Below, in pieces: positions 29,517 through 37,595 of a stretch of 64,000 bases of DNA. The notes under the pieces are model-generated. The model saw only the letters and a list, made by a program, of their open reading frames with translations. It searched no databases and had not been told where the DNA came from. The stretch lies in NCBI RefSeq assembly GCF_000013225.1, contig NC_007776.1:515277-579276 (forward strand), written 5' to 3'. Every line of letters starts with the position of its first letter. Positions within the stretch are counted from its first letter, which is position 1. Origin of the DNA: Synechococcus sp. JA-2-3B'a(2-13) (GTDB lineage Bacteria > Cyanobacteriota > Cyanobacteriia > Thermostichales > Thermostichaceae). A program made the position numbers and the translations under genes.

Positions 29517-30761
29517 ATGAGGACTGCCTATCAGTACCGCCTGCGGCCTACGCCCAGTCAAGTTGTCCTGATGGAGCAATGGCTGGAGCTGTTGCGCAAG
29601 CAGTACAACTATCGGTTGGCAGAGCGGCTTAACTGGTGGGAACAAAACCGCTGTAATATAAACGCCTGCCCCTTAATCTGTCATTTGCCTGAGCTGAAAG
29701 ACAGGCCGGATGTCTACTCCCAAAAACGAGACTTGGTGAATACCAAAGTAAGGTTCCCCGAATACCAAGCAATCCATTCGCAAGTCCTGCAAAACTGCAT
29801 AGAGCGGGTGCACAAAGCATTCGACCGCTGGCTGAAAGGCGACCGTAACGGCAAGAGGGCAGGAAGGCCGAGATTCAAAGGGGCGGGCCGGTATCGTTCC
29901 TTCACCTTTCCCCAGATGAAGCAGGACTGCATTCAAGGGAAGTTTATTCATCTGCCCAAAATCGGAGCAATTAAGCTGATTCAGCACCGTCCGTTGCCTG
30001 ACGGGTTTGTTATCAAGACTGCCACCATCACCCGTAAGGCTGATGGATGGTATGTGACATTAAGCCTGCAAGATGCGTCCGTCCCCGAGTTTGCTCCTGA
30101 GCCTGCAACACTGGAGAACACGATAGGGATCGACATGGGGCTGGACTCCTTTTTGGTGACTGATACAGGGGAGTCCGTCCCAGTGCCCCAGTATTACCGC
30201 CGCGCCCAAAAGCGCCTGGAGAGGCTGCAGCGGTCATTATCCCGTAAGCAGAAAGGGTCAAACCGCCGCAAGAAAGCCTTAGGGCGAGTGGCTAAGGCAC
30301 ACCTCAAGGTGGCCAATCAGCGTAAAGATTTCCACTACAAAGTAGCCAAGAAGCTAGTAAGCAAAGGGAAGCATATTGCGTATGAGGCGCTCAACACCAA
30401 AGGTATTGCGAGAACCCGACTAGCGAAATCCATCTATGACGCTGGGTGGGGGCAATTCCTGCAAATTCTCGCAGTCAAGGCTGAAAGAGCTGGGCTGAGG
30501 GCGATTGCAGTGGATCCAAGAGGCACGAGCCAAGACTGTTCTCAGTGCGGTCAAAAAGTACCGAAAACCATTCGAGACAGATGGCATTCTTGCCCGCATT
30601 GTGGACTGGAACTAGGCCGAGACCACAACGCGGCGATAAACATCAAATACAGAGCGGTGGGGCATCCCGTTCTCAAAGCTCAGGAAACGTCCTTCACAGG
30701 AGTCACTGAGAAGCCCGCACTCTTTCGCTTTAGCGGCGCGGAGCGCTTTGCGTCAGCATGA
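29517..30761 (+). CDS. tnpB: TnpB RNA-guided nuclease of IS copy 2
   Basis: 414 residues. RuvC-I Asp in IGIDMGLDSFL, RuvC-II Glu in IAYEALNTKG, zinc ribbon CSQCG...CPHCG, RuvC-III Asp in GRDHNAAINI: all present, so the nuclease is probably active. ATG 29517 begins MRTAYQYRLRPT, the standard TnpB start. The last residues (RFSGAERFASA) are encoded by a hairpin repeat and replace any natural tail. The right end downstream would specify the omega-RNA. Confidence 0.95.
   Translation: MRTAYQYRLRPTPSQVVLMEQWLELLRKQYNYRLAERLNWWEQNRCNINACPLICHLPELKDRPDVYSQKRDLVNTKVRFPEYQAIHSQVLQNCIERVHKAFDRWLKGDRNGKRAGRPRFKGAGRYRSFTFPQMKQDCIQGKFIHLPKIGAIKLIQHRPLPDGFVIKTATITRKADGWYVTLSLQDASVPEFAPEPATLENTIGIDMGLDSFLVTDTGESVPVPQYYRRAQKRLERLQRSLSRKQKGSNRRKKALGRVAKAHLKVANQRKDFHYKVAKKLVSKGKHIAYEALNTKGIARTRLAKSIYDAGWGQFLQILAVKAERAGLRAIAVDPRGTSQDCSQCGQKVPKTIRDRWHSCPHCGLELGRDHNAAINIKYRAVGHPVLKAQETSFTGVTEKPALFRFSGAERFASA
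30726..30757 (+). repeat. GGA-loop hairpin repeat at tnpB 3' end
   Basis: AGCGG-CGC-GGA-GCG-CTT flanked by CGCTTT and TGCGTCAGC. Stem GCGC/GCGC. It is conserved in the miniature copy at 32987. Confidence 0.8.
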
Positions 30762-30799
30762 GTGCGGGAGTATGTCACACCGCAAAATAGGCTACGGTT

Positions 30800-31152
30800 T
30801 CTAGCGGCAGAGCAACTGGCGCAATTGCGGGGGTTTTGATCTTCGGCCCAGGCTACTCCTCTCTCAGGGGCCTGCAGGATTACCTCATCAATGGCCTGAA
30901 AAAATGGCCTGAAAATCGATCGCTCCTTCATCTCGCGCTTGGGGCCGAATGGAGAAAATGCCGAGACCATTGCCTAATCATCACCTTGGCCCGCAGCCTG
31001 GGAATGGATGTCACTGCCGAGGGGATCGAAACCCTACAGCGACTGCACCAATGAGGCTGTTGAACTGCGAGTATGGCCAGGGCTATTTCTTCGCCAAACC
31101 TCTCTAGGATGCAGAGCAAATGCTGCGGTTGCAACTGGACAAGAGGTGAAGG
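30800..31152 (+). pseudogene. Decayed EAL-domain (c-di-GMP phosphodiesterase) gene fragment
   Basis: Across several frames the sequence matches the last third of an EAL domain: EQLAQLRG, then FGPGYSSLRGLQ, then a degenerate LKIDRSF region, then IITLARSLGMDVTAEGIET in the frame 30836-31054, then CEYGQGYFFAKPL-stop at about 31069-31107. The DFGxGYSS, AEGVE and GYxFxKP motifs are diagnostic. At least two frameshifts and the missing 5' two-thirds mark it as dead. The IS2 right end lies just upstream, so the element may have removed or displaced the 5' part. Confidence 0.8.
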
Positions 31153-31163
31153 GATCCCTGCCC

Positions 31164-31625
31164 TCAGTCTAGGATGATGCGCAGGCCGCTACCCGAGGGA
31201 GTCGCCGGTTCAGGGTTGGGCACAATCCGCAGCCCACTGCCGGAGGGCCGGATCACTGTGTTGTCAGCATTTACGAAGAAGGTGTTGGATTGGCCGTCCC
31301 GCTCATACACTACCACGTCGTTGCGGTTGAACCGGGAGCGACAGATGATGGGGGAGTTGTCGGCAGCAGTAGCCGCACTGCAGCGGTAGCCAGGGGCAGA
31401 GACGATCTTGCCTTCTTCATCGATGGAAAAAGGAACTGCAGAGGGCAAGATTGGAGAAAAGACCGGCTGGTCGGGATTGAGGATCACCGAGCCACCTGTG
31501 CTGGGTTCTACAACGATCCCTCGCCCGTCGATGACAATCCGCTGCGCTTGGGCGGGAGAGATGGCCAACGGGCCCAAGAGCAAAACCAGGCTCAGGCCGA
31601 GTTTGAAGGGGAAAAGCGGGTTCAT
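31164..31625 (-). CDS. Exported hypothetical protein
   Basis: 153 residues with a clear signal peptide (LGLSLVLLLGPLAISPAQA-Q). The mature part is short, strand-rich and contains a single disulphide-capable Cys pair (GYRCSA, IICRSR). The motif PSGSGLRI occurs twice in the last 25 residues. AGGAG lies 7 nt before ATG 31625. No known family; possibly periplasmic. It is convergent with the EAL remnant. Confidence 0.7.
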   Translation of the reverse strand: MNPLFPFKLGLSLVLLLGPLAISPAQAQRIVIDGRGIVVEPSTGGSVILNPDQPVFSPILPSAVPFSIDEEGKIVSAPGYRCSAATAADNSPIICRSRFNRNDVVVYERDGQSNTFFVNADNTVIRPSGSGLRIVPNPEPATPSGSGLRIILD

Positions 31626-31798
31626 CGGACATCTCCTTTTGCCAAGGGCCATGACAGCTTCCAGGGATCCGCCAACGATCCTTGCAGGGGATGGATCCCT
31701 GGCTCAACTTAACTTGATCTTGGCCCAGATGTCGGGCCGAACCCAGGGCGGAAGCCGTCACCTCTGTTGCCAAGATGGGCACTTTGCCGTCGGCTCGA

Positions 31799-32905
31799 CT
31801 ACCACAGCCCCGAGCGGCCCAACGCCAGCCCGACCACCAACATGCCCAACACCAAAAAGGGCTGCGCGCTGGCTTGGTATTTCACATCGTTGTTCAAAGG
31901 ATCCCGCAGCAGGTACATATCTTGGAAGGTTATTTGCGGGATGATCAGCAGCACCAAAAGGGCCGCGTAAAGTTTTAGGCCCGCCCCCAGCAAAAATGAG
32001 GCCATGCCGAACTGGAACAGGTCGATCATCAGCGCCGAGATCCAAGCGGCCCCCATTGCCCCAAACATCACCGGCAAAGAGGCCAAGCCAAACTGCCTGT
32101 CCCCTTCGATGCTTTTGAAATCGTTGACCACGGCAATCCCCAGCCCGGCCAAGCTGTAGATCAGCGTCAGGATGCAGACCGTCCAGTTCAGCTCGCCGAA
32201 CAAGGCGTGACCCGTCCACCAGGGCAGGGCGATGTAGCTGGCACCAAGGGCATAGTTGCCCAGCCAGCCGTTGCGCTTGAGCTTCAGGGGCGGCGCCGAG
32301 TAAATGTAGGCAATGAGGGCTCCCGCCAAGGCAATGCAGGTGATCACCGGTAAGTCATGGCCCGTGTACCAGTCCAGAGCGTAGGCCAAGCCCAACCCCA
32401 AGATCAGCAGCACCCAGATTTGGATAACCACCCGCTGCAGAGAGATGGCCCCCGAAGGGATCGGGCGGTAGGGCTCGTTGATGGCGTCGATCTCGCGGTC
32501 GTAGTATTCGTTCACCGTTTGGGTATAGCCCGTCATCAGGGGGCCCGCCAGAATCATGCCCACCAAAATGAGAGCCACATTCTCCCAAGTCCAGGTGAAG
32601 TGACCGGAAGATGCCGCCCCCGGAATCAGACCCCACACCAAAGGGATCCAGGTGACAGGCTTCATCAGTTGCAAGTGCAACTGCCAAATGGAGCGAGACT
32701 CCACCTCTGCTCCTTTCATGCCCAGCAGTTGACGGACACGCTGCGCATTCGACCCGCCGGTGCCAGGGGATCCCTTGCCGGGATCCGAGTCTGGGGTGGT
32801 TTCTTCCGCAGTAGCTCCTACCTCCTCTAAACTGGGCTCTGCAGCAAAGGCCATCTCAGCCGCCATTTCCGGCGAGGAGGGATCTTGAGGGATCTTTTCG
32901 CTCAT
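31799..32905 (-). CDS. chlG: Chlorophyll synthase
   Basis: 368 residues. It attaches geranylgeranyl or phytyl diphosphate to chlorophyllide in the thylakoid membrane, the last step of chlorophyll a synthesis. UbiA prenyltransferase motifs are NEYYDREIDAINEPYRPIPSG (first Asp-rich loop) and VNDFKSIEGDRQFG (second), with about nine membrane helices. The N-terminal 55 residues are a variable Glu/Pro-rich tail before RQLLGMKGAE. ATG 32905 fits the family; the frame extends to 32980, through the tip of a miniature IS that ends 58 nt upstream of this ATG. Confidence 0.95.
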   Translation of the reverse strand: MSEKIPQDPSSPEMAAEMAFAAEPSLEEVGATAEETTPDSDPGKGSPGTGGSNAQRVRQLLGMKGAEVESRSIWQLHLQLMKPVTWIPLVWGLIPGAASSGHFTWTWENVALILVGMILAGPLMTGYTQTVNEYYDREIDAINEPYRPIPSGAISLQRVVIQIWVLLILGLGLAYALDWYTGHDLPVITCIALAGALIAYIYSAPPLKLKRNGWLGNYALGASYIALPWWTGHALFGELNWTVCILTLIYSLAGLGIAVVNDFKSIEGDRQFGLASLPVMFGAMGAAWISALMIDLFQFGMASFLLGAGLKLYAALLVLLIIPQITFQDMYLLRDPLNNDVKYQASAQPFLVLGMLVVGLALGRSGLW

Positions 32906-32963
32906 GGTGGGATGCGCAATCAAACTGCAATAACGGGGATAACCACCCCCATTCTGAGACATC

Positions 32964-33174
32964 GTGACATACTCCCGCACTCATGCTGATGCAAAGCGCT
33001 CCGCGCCGCTAAAGCGAAAGAGTACGAGCTTCTCAGTGACTCCTGTTAAGGACATTTCCTGAGCTTTAAGAACGGGATGCCCCACCGCTCTGTGTTCACC
33101 ATAGCAAGGGTTTCCGCCTTTCATCCTGACCCTCATGCTGATACATAGAGGGCGTCGCTTCTCGGCGGTCTAGC
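32964..33174 (-). mobile_element. Miniature derivative (MITE-like) of IS copy 2
   Basis: Read on the minus strand it begins AGCTAGACCGCCGAGAAGC, like the IS2 left end, passes about 50 nt of unrelated or diverged sequence, then matches the last ~140 nt of IS2 (from ACAGAGCGGTGGGGCATCC to GGGAGTATGTCAC) with a few substitutions. tnpA and most of tnpB are deleted. Both ends needed for mobilisation by TnpA are retained, and it sits 58 nt upstream of chlG. Confidence 0.85.
32987..33014 (-). repeat. GGA-loop hairpin repeat in miniature IS
   Basis: On the minus strand AGCGG-CGC-GGA-GCG-CTT, the same form as in the IS2 right end. Confidence 0.8.
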
Positions 33175-33525
33175 TGACCGGATTCCTCAAACAAGAGGAG
33201 AGGTTGACGTTCTCCCCACGGCTAAAGCCAGAGGATCCGTTCTCAGCCAGCAAAACAACTCCCACTGACTGAGCTACACCGAGCATGTGGCTTATACCGC
33301 AGCACCGTGGGGGACGCCAAAGCGCTTCGCGCCGCCAAGGCGAACGCACCAGCTACTGGGATGTGGAAACACCCCAGATACTTCTACTTCACCTTCAGCA
33401 CTGCACCTTTCTATAAATGGGTGGAGCGATACTCACATCCTATCAGGAGACGGTAGCTTATCCCTAGGCATAAATGCCGGGGCCTGAGCCGCCGAGTTTT
33501 CGGTCAGCTCGCAGTTCCGGGCCAT
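33175..33525. other. Gene-free stretch with IS debris
   Basis: TTGACGTTCTCCCC at 33204-33217 followed by a short hairpin resembles the right end of a TTGAC-type IS605 element (compare 17505-17520) and is probably a fossil of one. A hairpin repeat lies at 33315-33341. The rest, to the PhyH stop, shows nothing I can identify. Confidence 0.45.
33315..33341 (-). repeat. Hairpin repeat variant, loop GAA
   Basis: On the minus strand GGCGG-CGC-GAA-GCG-CTT, stem GCGC/GCGC with loop GAA. Intergenic, upstream of chlG and downstream of the PhyH gene. Confidence 0.6.
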
Positions 33526-34356
33526 CTACACAATCTGTGCCGTCACGAATAGGTTTTGGTGCTCCGCTGGGATCCGCTCTTTCTCTTGGGCCGGGATCAC
33601 CAGGGGAGGTTGCTGAGTGTAATTGATGGGATCCCGAAACCAAGCGCGGCTGTAGGTGTTGTAGAGAAGAGGACGGGGAGCGGGCGAGCGATTGGCCCGA
33701 CCCAGATGAATCAGGCGGTAGTCGAACAGGAGGCAGGATCCCTTGGCCAAGGGTGGATCGATAAAGGGCATCTGCTGGGCCAGCTCGGTATAGTGGGCAT
33801 CGAAGACCGCATGGCTGCCGGGCCAGAGACGGGTCATGCCGTTCTCTTCGTTGACCTCCACCAGAGGAATAAGCAAATTCAGGGCATAGCAAGGAATGAT
33901 CGCATCCAAGGTCTCGTCGCCAAACAGATGAGACAGATCCCGGTGAACTTGTTGATCGGCGGATCCCGGCAGAGAGACCACCGCCCCCAGCCCGCTCAAG
34001 ATCAACTCTGGCCCCAAAATCCGCTTCAGGATGGGCAAGATCAGAGGATGGGCATAGATGAGGGGATCGTTGAAGGGGCCCTCCAGGCGAACCGTTACCA
34101 TCACCCGTCTATTGCCCACCAACAGGGCATCAGCGTGGTGCTCGTGGGTGCAGTAGCGGCTGTAGGTGGCCAGAAAGCTGCTGTGCAACTTGTCGATGAG
34201 CTCGGGGGGAAAGATCTCCGGCAACACCAGATAGCCCTCTGTGGAAAACAGTTCAAAAGCCTGCTCTACGGTCTCTGGATCCGGCTGCTGGAGCTCCTGT
34301 AAGGACTCCGTCCCGCTGACGCGAACCGCAGGGCTGAAGCGCAACTGGGCCAACAT
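33526..34356 (-). CDS. Phytanoyl-CoA dioxygenase (PhyH) family protein
   Basis: 276 residues, Fe(II)/2-oxoglutarate-dependent oxygenase. The iron site appears as HRD (QQVHRDLSHLFG) with a distal His in YRLIHLGRANRS; the following Arg would bind 2-oxoglutarate. The substrate is unknown. Residues about 10-18 (VRVSGTESL) come from an inserted hairpin repeat. ATG 34356 lies 3 nt after the trpE stop, so translation is probably coupled to trpE although no tryptophan role is evident. Confidence 0.88.
   Translation of the reverse strand: MLAQLRFSPAVRVSGTESLQELQQPDPETVEQAFELFSTEGYLVLPEIFPPELIDKLHSSFLATYSRYCTHEHHADALLVGNRRVMVTVRLEGPFNDPLIYAHPLILPILKRILGPELILSGLGAVVSLPGSADQQVHRDLSHLFGDETLDAIIPCYALNLLIPLVEVNEENGMTRLWPGSHAVFDAHYTELAQQMPFIDPPLAKGSCLLFDYRLIHLGRANRSPAPRPLLYNTYSRAWFRDPINYTQQPPLVIPAQEKERIPAEHQNLFVTAQIV
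34300..34325 (-). repeat. GGA-loop hairpin repeat in PhyH gene
   Basis: On the minus strand AGCGG-GAC-GGA-GTC-CTT; encodes RVSGTESL in frame near the N-terminus, the same peptide as in the V4R gene. Confidence 0.8.
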
Positions 34357-34359
34357 CGG

Positions 34360-35880
34360 CTAGGTCTCCTGCAAACTGGCCACAGCCATTAACATGCCCC
34401 GCGCTTTGTTCAGACATTCTTGATATTCCCGCTCCGGATCCGAGTCGGCTACAATACCTGCCCCGGCCTGCAAGCTCACCTGGCCCTGATGAACCAGCAG
34501 AGTGCGGATGGTGATGGCGGTGTTCAGTTGGCCAGAAAAGTCGTAGTAGCCATAGGCGCCGGCATAGGGCCCGCGGCGGCATCCTTCCAGCTCATGAATA
34601 ATCTGCATGGCGCGGATTTTGGGGGCGCCGGTAACAGTGCCGGCAGGGAAGGTGGCCCGCAGCAGATCCCAGGCGCTGTACTGGGGATCCAGCCGCCCCA
34701 CCACGTTGCTGACGATGTGCATCACATGGCTGTAGCGCTCGATCTGCATCAGGTCGTCCACCTGCACAGATCCCAGTTGGCAGACCCGTCCCAGGTCATT
34801 GCGGGCCAGATCCACCAGCATCACATGTTCGGCCCGTTCTTTGGGATCTGCCAACAGCTCTTGCTCTAACTGCCGGTCTTCCAGAGGGGTGGTGCCGCGG
34901 GGGCGGGTGCCGGCAATGGGGCGCACAGTGGCGATGCGGTCTTCCCCCACGCGGCTGAGTTTCACCATCACCTCTGGGCTGGAGCCGATGAGGCAGAGAT
35001 CCCCAAACTGCAAAAACGCCATGTAAGGGGAAGGGTTAATCAGCCGCAACGAGCGGTAGAGGCGAAAGGGATCCCCGGCAAGGGAGACGGTAAACCGCTG
35101 CGAGAGCACCACCTGGAAGATATCTCCGGCGCGGATGTAGTCCTTAGCCCGTTCCACCGCTTGGCAGTAGGCCGGGCGGCTCAGGGTGCTGGGGGGGATT
35201 TGTTCGCGCCAGCGGGACGGAGTCCTTTCCGACAGGTGGGGCTTCCAGTTGAGGTGCAGATGGGCCAGGGAAAGAGGAGCGCTGAGCTGCTGCATCAGCT
35301 TTTCCACCCGCCGGCAGGCTTGGGCATAGGCTTCCTCAGGAGCGTGGTGACGGGTATCGGCGAAGGCCACCACCCAAATCTTGCGCTTTACCTGGTCAAA
35401 GAGCAGGATGCTGTCCACCTGCATCAAAACGGCATCAGGGGGATCCCCCGGCTGCAGGGGGTGGACGGGCACCTTGGGCTCAATCCAGCGAATCAGCTCG
35501 TAGCCCCAGTAGCCAAATAGGCCGCCGATGCTGCTGGGCAATTCCGGCAAATGCACCGGCTCATAGGGCTGCAAGCAGCGGGCCAAGATGGCAAAGGGAT
35601 CCCCTTGGTGGTGCTCCTGTCGGCCATCGCGGTATCGCTGTAGCGCCTGATCCCCGCGTATTTCCAAAACCCACAGGGGATCGCAGCCCAAGAAGCTGTA
35701 GCGGGCCACCTGTTCCCCCCCCTCCACCGACTCCAGGAGAAAGTTGTAGGGCTGGCCAGCACAGACCCGATACCAGGCAGAAACCGGCGTTTCCAAATCC
35801 GCCACCCATTCCTGGTACACCGGGATAAAGTTGCCCTGCTTGGTGAGGGCAAGAAACTCCTTCAAGGGAGGGTAAATCAT
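34360..35880 (-). CDS. trpE: Anthranilate synthase component I
   Basis: 506 residues. Converts chorismate to anthranilate with TrpG-supplied ammonia. The chorismate-binding half contains YIRAGDIFQVVLSQRF, SPEVMVKL, PIAGTRPRG and GTVTGAPKIRAMQII. The N-terminal part has the tryptophan-feedback-like block ARYSFLGCDP. ATG 35880 gives MIYPPLKEFLAL, the usual cyanobacterial TrpE start; the frame extends to 35967. An in-frame hairpin repeat (35211-35236) adds SERTPSRWREQ in the linker between the two halves. trpG is not nearby. Confidence 0.95.
   Translation of the reverse strand: MIYPPLKEFLALTKQGNFIPVYQEWVADLETPVSAWYRVCAGQPYNFLLESVEGGEQVARYSFLGCDPLWVLEIRGDQALQRYRDGRQEHHQGDPFAILARCLQPYEPVHLPELPSSIGGLFGYWGYELIRWIEPKVPVHPLQPGDPPDAVLMQVDSILLFDQVKRKIWVVAFADTRHHAPEEAYAQACRRVEKLMQQLSAPLSLAHLHLNWKPHLSERTPSRWREQIPPSTLSRPAYCQAVERAKDYIRAGDIFQVVLSQRFTVSLAGDPFRLYRSLRLINPSPYMAFLQFGDLCLIGSSPEVMVKLSRVGEDRIATVRPIAGTRPRGTTPLEDRQLEQELLADPKERAEHVMLVDLARNDLGRVCQLGSVQVDDLMQIERYSHVMHIVSNVVGRLDPQYSAWDLLRATFPAGTVTGAPKIRAMQIIHELEGCRRGPYAGAYGYYDFSGQLNTAITIRTLLVHQGQVSLQAGAGIVADSDPEREYQECLNKARGMLMAVASLQET
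35211..35236 (+). repeat. GGA-loop hairpin repeat in trpE
   Basis: AGCGG-GAC-GGA-GTC-CTT on the plus strand, antisense to trpE. It reads as ERTPSRWRE in TrpE, a different frame from the V4R and PhyH copies. Confidence 0.8.
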
Positions 35881-36020
35881 GGCCTGCAACTTTTGTGCTT
35901 TTCCTGACTCTATCCCAGACACGGGATCCCAAGGGCGTGTGGATCCCTCTGGATTGCCCGGTTGCAACAGCGCCGGAAACCATTAAGCTGAGAGCGGCTC
36001 TACTCTCGGGATCCCTTGCC

Positions 36021-36569
36021 ATGCAAAACCCATCTCAGGTGATTCGTGAGCGCCTGCGCTATCAAGGCCATAAATACACCTTCGTCAGCCAGCGTTTGCG
36101 TTTTCCCAACGGCAAAGAGGGAGAGCGGGAGTACCTCATCCATCCCGGGGGGGTGGTGGCCGTGCCTGTAACTGCAGCAGGCAAGTTCGTCTGCATTCGT
36201 CAATATCGCTTTGCGGTCGCTTCCTATCTTTACGAATTCCCGGCAGGCACAGTCGAGCCAGGGGAGCATCCCGATGACACCATTCGCCGCGAGCTGGAAG
36301 AAGAAACGGGCCTGCGTGCCCATCGCTGGGATCCCCTTGGCCAATTTTATTTGTGCCCCGGCTATTCCAGCGAGATTATGTATGCCTATTTGGCGCGGGA
36401 GCTGGAAGTGCTGGATTCCCCTCCCGATAAAGATGAGGATGAAGATATTACCGTAGTGGAGTTTTCTGCTTCTGAGCTTACAGAAATGGCCCGTTTGGGA
36501 ATGGATTTGGACAGCAAGTCCATTGCCTGCTTTTGGCGGGCCCAATTGTTTTTGGCTGCTGAAAAATAA
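36021..36569 (+). CDS. Nudix hydrolase (ADP-ribose pyrophosphatase-like)
   Basis: 182 residues. The Nudix box is GTVEPGEHPDDTIRRELEEE followed by TG, with the core REELEEETG in the form RRELEEETG. A preceding YEFPAG and following YLCPGYSSE are typical of the NudF/ADP-ribose group. It probably hydrolyses ADP-ribose or a related nucleotide diphosphate in the cytosol. ATG 36021 is chosen over the longer frame from 35895 because homology begins here. It is divergent from trpE. Confidence 0.9.
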   Translation: MQNPSQVIRERLRYQGHKYTFVSQRLRFPNGKEGEREYLIHPGGVVAVPVTAAGKFVCIRQYRFAVASYLYEFPAGTVEPGEHPDDTIRRELEEETGLRAHRWDPLGQFYLCPGYSSEIMYAYLARELEVLDSPPDKDEDEDITVVEFSASELTEMARLGMDLDSKSIACFWRAQLFLAAEK

Positions 36570-36840
36570 AGCTCTCCGTCGGGGGGCTGCCCCTTGCTCC
36601 TGTAGGATCCTTTCCAATTGGCGGGGCGTCTCTCCAAGCCGACTTTGGCGGTTACAGGCGAATCTTGGGGCCTTTTGCGAGAATTCGGTAGTCCACTGGA
36701 ACCGTCTATGGCCATCTAGGGGAGATCTCTAGGGGAGATCTAAGGTGAGCTCCACGTTGAGTTCAACACAAAGGGATCCCTTGGTTTACTGGAGGAGCCT
36801 TGCTGTCTCTTAGAATTTTAGGGGCGAGGAGTGAGGAAAT
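36570..36840. other. Intergenic region with short tandem repeat
   Basis: Contains CTAGGGGAGATCT twice in tandem at about 36715-36740. GAGGAGTGAGG just before 36841 is the ribosome-binding site of the next gene. No gene seen. Confidence 0.4.
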
Positions 36841-37506
36841 ATGCGGAAACTGCTGTATTCCTGTGGTCGAATAGCCTGGGGAGTGGCCTTGGCTGCCACT
36901 CTACCGGTTGCTGCTGTTCCTGCCTATCCCCAGCCTGTGCTTCCGCTGCTGCCGGTTCCTTCTGAGGGCGGCGCTGCTCGAGGTGGGGTTGTGGCTTTAT
37001 TCAATCAATCCATTTGGTGGGATTTTATTCGCGGCAATCGCGGTGAAAACCTGCGCCTGTTCCCGGCCAGCCTAACCTCTCCATCTCGCCAGGATGTGGT
37101 GGCCGTGTTTCAGATTCAGCGGCAGCCCACCGTGGAGCCGGTGGTGCGCGTTCTCAGCTTCGAGCATCAGGGGGGGTATAGCTTTCGTCTGCTCCACACG
37201 GCTGAGCCGATCCCAGGGCGGTTGGTGGAGGCTCACCTGCGCACGGACATCACCTCCAGCCCACAGCCCAAGTTGGTGCTCCTCACCGAGCGAGGGGGCA
37301 TCAGCCTGCTGCGCTCTGTCTTGGTCTTGGAACACCGGCCTGAGGGACTTGTGCCGCTGCTGAGCGTGACGGATCTGAGCAATGCCAGCCTGCGGGTCAG
37401 CCCGCAAGGGATCCTGGTCATCTCAAGCCCGCCCGGTGCCAGCCGTGACTTGAGGGCTACCCTCTACCAATGGGAGGGGGATGGCTTTGTCCGTCGAGAT
37501 CTATAA
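36841..37506 (+). CDS. Exported hypothetical protein
   Basis: 221 residues. A signal peptide (GVALAATLPVAAVPAYPQ) precedes a beta-rich domain with repeated V-x-V-L strands (VVRVLSFEHQGGYSFRLLHT, LRVSPQGILVISSP). No Cys in the mature part. GAGGAGTGAGG precedes the ATG. Likely periplasmic; I do not recognise a family. Confidence 0.7.
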   Translation: MRKLLYSCGRIAWGVALAATLPVAAVPAYPQPVLPLLPVPSEGGAARGGVVALFNQSIWWDFIRGNRGENLRLFPASLTSPSRQDVVAVFQIQRQPTVEPVVRVLSFEHQGGYSFRLLHTAEPIPGRLVEAHLRTDITSSPQPKLVLLTERGGISLLRSVLVLEHRPEGLVPLLSVTDLSNASLRVSPQGILVISSPPGASRDLRATLYQWEGDGFVRRDL

Positions 37507-37595
37507 GTCCATCATCTGTTGTGACTGTTGTGAATCTGCCTGTCAATATCCATCTTTGTCAGCGAGGTCTCGCGCGGAGCGGATGTCCGTCTCGG

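Larger units (their letters stand above)
28948..30777 (+). mobile_element. IS200/IS605 element with divergent tnpA and tnpB (copy 2)
   Basis: The left end, AGCTAAACCGCCGAGAAGC, coincides with the stop codon of the GPH gene; the right end finishes GGGAGTATGTCAC at 30777. Both boundaries were set by comparison with the miniature copy at 32964-33174, which shares exactly these end sequences. It contains intact tnpA (minus) and tnpB (plus), back to back, so it could be autonomous. Both ends carry hairpin repeats of the GGA-loop family. Confidence 0.85.
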
